Both the position numbers and the translations under genes were made by a program. DNA of 7,558 bases from Gemmatimonadota bacterium (GTDB lineage: Bacteria > Gemmatimonadota > Gemmatimonadetes > Gemmatimonadales > GWC2-71-9): NCBI GenBank assembly GCA_003221075.1, contig QHUF01000016.1:1-7558 (forward strand), in the 5' to 3' direction. The notes under the pieces were generated by a model. The model was not told the DNA's origin. It was given only the letters and a program-made list of their open reading frames with translations, and did not search any database. Below, piece after piece: positions 5,657-7,558 of this stretch; position 1 is the stretch's first letter, and every line of letters begins with the position of its first letter.

Positions 5657-6111
5657 AGAGAGGGCCCGCCCGGCACGCCCCACCCCCAGCGCGGCATGAC
5701 GGACGTGCTGTCGACTTTTGCGCCCGGTTGCGAGTTGATCGCGGCCAGGCGCGATCCCCATTCGATGTAGGCGACGAAGGCTGAGCGGAATTCGGGGTCT
5801 GTCGGCAGGCCGGCCTCGTCAGCGCATTCGGCGAGGAGCGTGGCCCACCGACGTCGCTGTACCTCCGTCAAGGCGCGACCCAGATGGCGGCGGACCATCT
5901 CCGGGTGCCCACCCCGAGCCGTGTAGGCTGCGGGTCCGCCGAAAACCTCAGCGATGAACGCCGCCACGTGCGCGGGATGCTCGGGCGACGCGTGCGCGAA
6001 CAGCGGCGCCAAGAGCGGATCCTCACGCACCCGTCCATAGAAGACCGCAGTCAGACGTTCGAAGGCCGGCATCCCACCGGCCCACTCAAACAAGGAAGGC
6101 TCGCTCGCCAC
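5653..6111 (-). CDS. Group II truncated haemoglobin (trHbO type)
   Basis: 152 residues with a 2-on-2 globin fold. The start LFEWAGGMPAFERLTAVFYGRVREDPLLAPLF, the FGGPAAYTARGGHPEMVRRHLGRALTE block and RRRWATLL are typical of group II. Likely key residues are TyrB10 = Tyr25, proximal HisF8 = His76 (in RRHLGR) and the group II-specific TrpG8 = Trp89. Such proteins bind O2 and NO and are linked to oxidative or nitrosative stress; the exact role here is unknown. The start is GTG 6111, with GAGGGA-type Shine-Dalgarno 7 nt upstream. The C-terminal tail, about residues 125-152 (SQPGAKVDSTSVMPRWGWGVPGGP), contains the PRWGWG motif common at the end of this subgroup. It is the first gene of the minus-strand block, coupled to the HxlR gene behind it and divergent from another HxlR gene. 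Confidence 0.93.
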   Translation of the reverse strand: MASEPSLFEWAGGMPAFERLTAVFYGRVREDPLLAPLFAHASPEHPAHVAAFIAEVFGGPAAYTARGGHPEMVRRHLGRALTEVQRRRWATLLAECADEAGLPTDPEFRSAFVAYIEWGSRLAAINSQPGAKVDSTSVMPRWGWGVPGGPSL

Positions 6112-6130
6112 TTGAATCCCTCGTCCGTGT

Positions 6131-6146
6131 TGAGGACCTCAGTCCT
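6131..6146. promoter_or_regulatory. Nested small inverted repeats in the haemoglobin/HxlR divergent region
   Basis: TGAGG-A-CCTCA (6131-6141) is a perfect 5-bp inverted repeat. It overlaps a second one, AGGAC-CTCA-GTCCT (6133-6146). The two are mutually exclusive hairpins or overlapping protein sites, close to the haemoglobin start and overlapping a TTGAGG hexamer (6130-6135). That hexamer stands 17 nt before TAACGT (6153-6158), a possible promoter for the plus-strand HxlR gene. Such short repeats can occur by chance. Confidence 0.35.
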
Positions 6147-6150
6147 GCGA

Positions 6151-6197
6151 AGTAACGTAGAGGCGACCTTGCCTTCAAGACGTTACTGATGCGTAAC
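6151..6197. promoter_or_regulatory. Candidate HxlR operator: GTAAC/GTTAC inverted repeats
   Basis: Three matching half-sites lie in the 115-bp divergent region: GTAAC at 6152-6156, GTTAC at 6182-6186 and GTAAC at 6193-6197. The last two form the palindrome GTTAC-N6-GTAAC, and AGTAACGT (6151-6158) is a perfect 8-bp inverted match to ACGTTACT (6180-6187). HxlR-family dimers bind short inverted repeats near their own promoters, so autoregulation of the plus-strand HxlR gene and control of the haemoglobin-HxlR operon are plausible. Confidence 0.55.
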
Positions 6198-6226
6198 TAC
6201 GAAACCCCTGCTTACGGGCGGAAAAA

Positions 6227-6574
6227 ATGATTCAGTTCGACGGCCGCTCGTATGGTTGTCCGGTCGAAGTCACGCTCACCGTCCTCGGCGGCAAGTGGAA
6301 GACGGTTATCCTCGCTCGGATCAAAGAGGGGGATTCCCGCTTCGGGATGCTGCGCCGGTCGATCCCCGAGCTGTCGGCCCGCGTGTTGACGCTGCGTTTG
6401 CGGGAGCTCGAACGAGCGGGGCTCGTAACGCGAACGGTGCGGAAGCGCGGCCCGCCGTCGGAGATCGAGTATCGGCTGTCGCCGCTCGGTGATTCTCTAC
6501 GTTCGGTCCTCAAGGCCCTGTGGGGGTGGGGAGTCAGCGTTGCGACCGACCAGCGCTCAAGAGCCAGCGGTTGA
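6227..6574 (+). CDS. HxlR-family transcriptional regulator with conserved N-terminal Cys
   Basis: 115 residues. MIQFDGRSYGCPVEVTLTVLGGKWKTVIL carries the classic Cys11-Pro-Val plus GGKW start of HxlR proteins. It is followed by RFGMLRRSIPELSARVLTLRLRELERAGLVTRTV (winged helix-turn-helix) and the wing PPSEIEYRLSPLGDSL. Cys11 is at the position used for thiol-based sensing of electrophiles, quinones or aldehydes in several family members, so this is the likelier redox sensor of the two HxlR proteins here. ATG 6227 follows GGGCGGAAAAA, a weak ribosome site. The gene diverges from the truncated haemoglobin across the GTAAC/GTTAC region. Its last 41 bp overlap, tail to tail, the SDR gene on the other strand, so the extreme C-terminus (SVATDQRSRASG) is encoded antisense to the SDR's end. 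Confidence 0.9.
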   Translation: MIQFDGRSYGCPVEVTLTVLGGKWKTVILARIKEGDSRFGMLRRSIPELSARVLTLRLRELERAGLVTRTVRKRGPPSEIEYRLSPLGDSLRSVLKALWGWGVSVATDQRSRASG

Positions 6575-7334
6575 CCGCAAGCGCGATGCGGCGAGGCGGG
6601 AGCTCACCGGCCAGAGAAAAGAGCTTGGCGATTATTCCAGGTATCACGACGGTTTTCTTCCGCTTCATCCCGCGATAACCCGCGAGCGCGACCGCCTTCG
6701 CGCTCATCGCGGGGACCCACCTGTACAGCCGCGTCCCGCTTGCTCCTGAGCGCTCCTCGAACGCCGACGCCGTCACGCCGGGACTCAACGCCGTGACGGT
6801 TACACCACTGCCCTTGAGTTCCATCGCTAGGCCCTTCGAAAAGGAGAGGACATAGGCCTTGGTCGCGTAATACGCGGCCATCCTGGGGCCGGCCGGTTGG
6901 TAGCCAACGACCGACGCGAGGTTGAGAATCTTGCCGCTGTGACGACTCACCATGCCCGGGAGCGCGAGACGCGTGAAGGTGGTTAGGGCACCGACGTTCA
7001 GGCGAACCATGCGGTCGAGCGCATCCGCGTCCTGCTCCCATACAGGGCCGTAGAGCCCGACACCGGCATTGTTGACGAGAACATCGACCTGCACTCGGGC
7101 GGCCAGCAGCTCGTTCCACAGGTCAGGGACACTCGCAGGCTCCGACAGATCTCGGGCGAACACGCGAACGGTTACGTCATGGCGCTCGCGCAGCTCGGCG
7201 CTGAGGTCCTCGAGCGGCCGTGCCCGACGCGCCACTAACACGAGGTCATGGGAGTCCCCGGCGAACAAGCGTGCCAGCTCCGCTCCGATGCCGCTCGATG
7301 CGCCTGTGATCAGGGCCGTCGGCCGCGTAGTCAC
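6534..7334 (-). CDS. Short-chain dehydrogenase/reductase (classical SDR)
   Basis: 266 residues from GTG 7334. The NAD(P)-binding motif is TGASSGIG (10-17), followed by NNAG (88-91) and the catalytic tetrad Asn113, Ser141, Tyr155 and Lys159 (YYATK). LSPG of the substrate region follows. Arg36-Arg37 after the second strand (VLVARR) favours NADP(H). The C-terminal segment (SAKAVALAGYRGMKRKKTVVIPGIIAKL) resembles DltE/YqjQ-like SDRs of unknown substrate. ATG 7442 is in frame but would add 36 residues, encoded largely by the repeated palindrome; GTG 7334, three residues before the first beta strand, gives the normal length. There is no Shine-Dalgarno, but a -10-like TAGGTT ends 8 nt upstream, so a leaderless transcript is likely. 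It shares this upstream element with the isomerase-like gene. Confidence 0.9.
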   Translation of the reverse strand: MTTRPTALITGASSGIGAELARLFAGDSHDLVLVARRARPLEDLSAELRERHDVTVRVFARDLSEPASVPDLWNELLAARVQVDVLVNNAGVGLYGPVWEQDADALDRMVRLNVGALTTFTRLALPGMVSRHSGKILNLASVVGYQPAGPRMAAYYATKAYVLSFSKGLAMELKGSGVTVTALSPGVTASAFEERSGASGTRLYRWVPAMSAKAVALAGYRGMKRKKTVVIPGIIAKLFSLAGELPPRRIALAVNRWLLSAGRSQR

Positions 7335-7342
7335 AGGGACCG

Positions 7343-7372
7343 AACCTAGGCGGACCCCAGCCGACTCGACAA
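7343..7372 (-). promoter_or_regulatory. Putative leaderless promoter of the SDR gene
   Basis: On the minus strand TTGTCG (7372-7367) is followed after 18 nt by TAGGTT (7348-7343). GTG 7334 follows 8 nt later. Geometry and -35 are the same as in the element before the isomerase-like gene, and both -10s fit TANNNT. The flanking sequence between the hexamers is not conserved between the two copies apart from the first base, so the shared geometry is not simply due to a longer duplication. Confidence 0.45.
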
Positions 7373-7391
7373 GAAGGCACACGCGTGTGCC
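7366..7391 (-). repeat. 26-bp palindrome-plus-tail element, copy 2
   Basis: This is an exact copy of 5268-5293, in the same orientation relative to the gene it precedes. The core GGCACACGCGTGTGCC is at 7376-7391; here the palindrome extends to 18 bp (7375-7392). It lies 42 nt upstream of GTG 7334, compared with 39 nt for the first copy upstream of its ATG. Confidence 0.8.
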
Positions 7392-7456
7392 TAGGATACT
7401 GGTGTTTCCTCCGACCGGCCTAGAGAAGCTTTGCGAGCTCATTGGCGCAGGCGAGA

Positions 7457-7536
7457 AAAGCAGGTCCTTCGCTCGCGCGCGTAGCGCGCTCGCTCAGGAT
7501 GACAACGCGAGTGTCCTTGTAGAAAGGAGAAAGGAG
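7457..7536. repeat. Dispersed intergenic repeat, copy 2 (diverged VIPSEARDL type)
   Basis: The order AAGCAGGTCC, TTCGCTCGC, GCTCGCTCAGGATGACA, CGCGAG, CCTTGTAGAAAGGAGAAAGG follows that of 1119-1186. Inserted in the centre is a GCGCGC-GTA-GCGCGC hairpin (7475-7489). It occupies the upstream flank of the SDR gene. Nothing else identifiable lies between 7392 and the window end: no gene in either strand has family similarity. Confidence 0.5.
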
Positions 7537-7558
7537 AAAACCGGGAGTCAGTGTCCAG

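Noticed and set aside
5657..5761. Longer N-terminus of the minus-strand HxlR regulator (start at 5761)
   Set aside because: It would overlap the haemoglobin gene by more than 100 bp with Arg/His-rich non-family sequence, whereas GTG 5656 makes a GTGA overlap and a normal family length.
7335..7442. Longer N-terminus (ATG 7442) for the SDR
   Set aside because: The 36 extra residues include translated palindrome and precede the first beta strand; classical SDRs start a few residues before TGxxxGIG.
1..7558. CRISPR array, tRNA/rRNA genes, transposase or integrase genes, phage genes
   Set aside because: No regularly spaced repeats, no cloverleaf-like or rRNA-like sequence, and no DDE/tyrosine/serine recombinase motifs were seen on either strand.

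Overview
This is a GC-rich bacterial chromosomal window that is densely coding, uses both ATG and GTG starts, and mostly has purine-rich Shine-Dalgarno sites. Two kinds of short dispersed repeat familiar from environmental Gemmatimonadota/Acidobacteriota-type genomes occur here: one gives 'VIPSEARDL'/'HPERSEGS'-like translations and one gives a 'PHPLSPSPSGRGG' peptide. I would guess a soil or freshwater bacterium of that broad kind, but nothing in the window fixes the phylum.

Plus-strand left part (1-2744): the last 45 codons of a RibD_C/dihydrofolate-reductase-like protein, then after 11 bp a nitrilase-superfamily amidohydrolase. A 162-bp gap carrying a dispersed repeat follows, and then an aldehyde dehydrogenase of the Sad/YneI succinate-semialdehyde type. 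The dehydrogenase has a palindromic repeat inserted in frame near its C-terminal third. It meets the next gene tail to tail with one base between the stop codons.

Minus-strand block (6111 down to 2746), in transcription order: a group II truncated haemoglobin; a HxlR-family regulator coupled to it by a GTGA overlap; a small muconolactone-isomerase-like alpha/beta-barrel protein behind its own putative promoter; a second RibD_C/DHFR-like gene that is broken by an amber codon and an internal deletion; a polytopic membrane protein whose ATG overlaps the end of that pseudogene; a DUF1772-like four-helix membrane protein; and a DUF4440/SnoaL-like lipoprotein.

Right part: a second HxlR regulator (plus strand) diverges from the haemoglobin across 115 bp that holds GTAAC/GTTAC inverted repeats, a plausible HxlR operator. 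Its 3' end overlaps by 41 bp a convergent short-chain dehydrogenase. The window closes with intergenic DNA containing a second copy of the VIPSEARDL-like repeat.

The most interesting signals are not new protein families. First, an identical 26-bp element (16-bp perfect palindrome plus a TTCTTGTCGA tail) sits 39 and 42 nt upstream of two unlinked genes, the isomerase-like protein and the SDR. Each copy is followed at the same 18-nt spacing by a TAG-N2-T hexamer and almost immediately by the start codon, which looks like a shared, regulated, leaderless promoter. Second, the palindromic repeat inside the aldehyde dehydrogenase is in frame. Third, the DHFR-like pseudogene can be reconstructed. 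The accessory genes (haemoglobin, HxlR pair, SDR, isomerase-like, nitrilase, aldehyde dehydrogenase) are compatible with redox/electrophile handling and small-molecule catabolism, but no single pathway is demonstrated.
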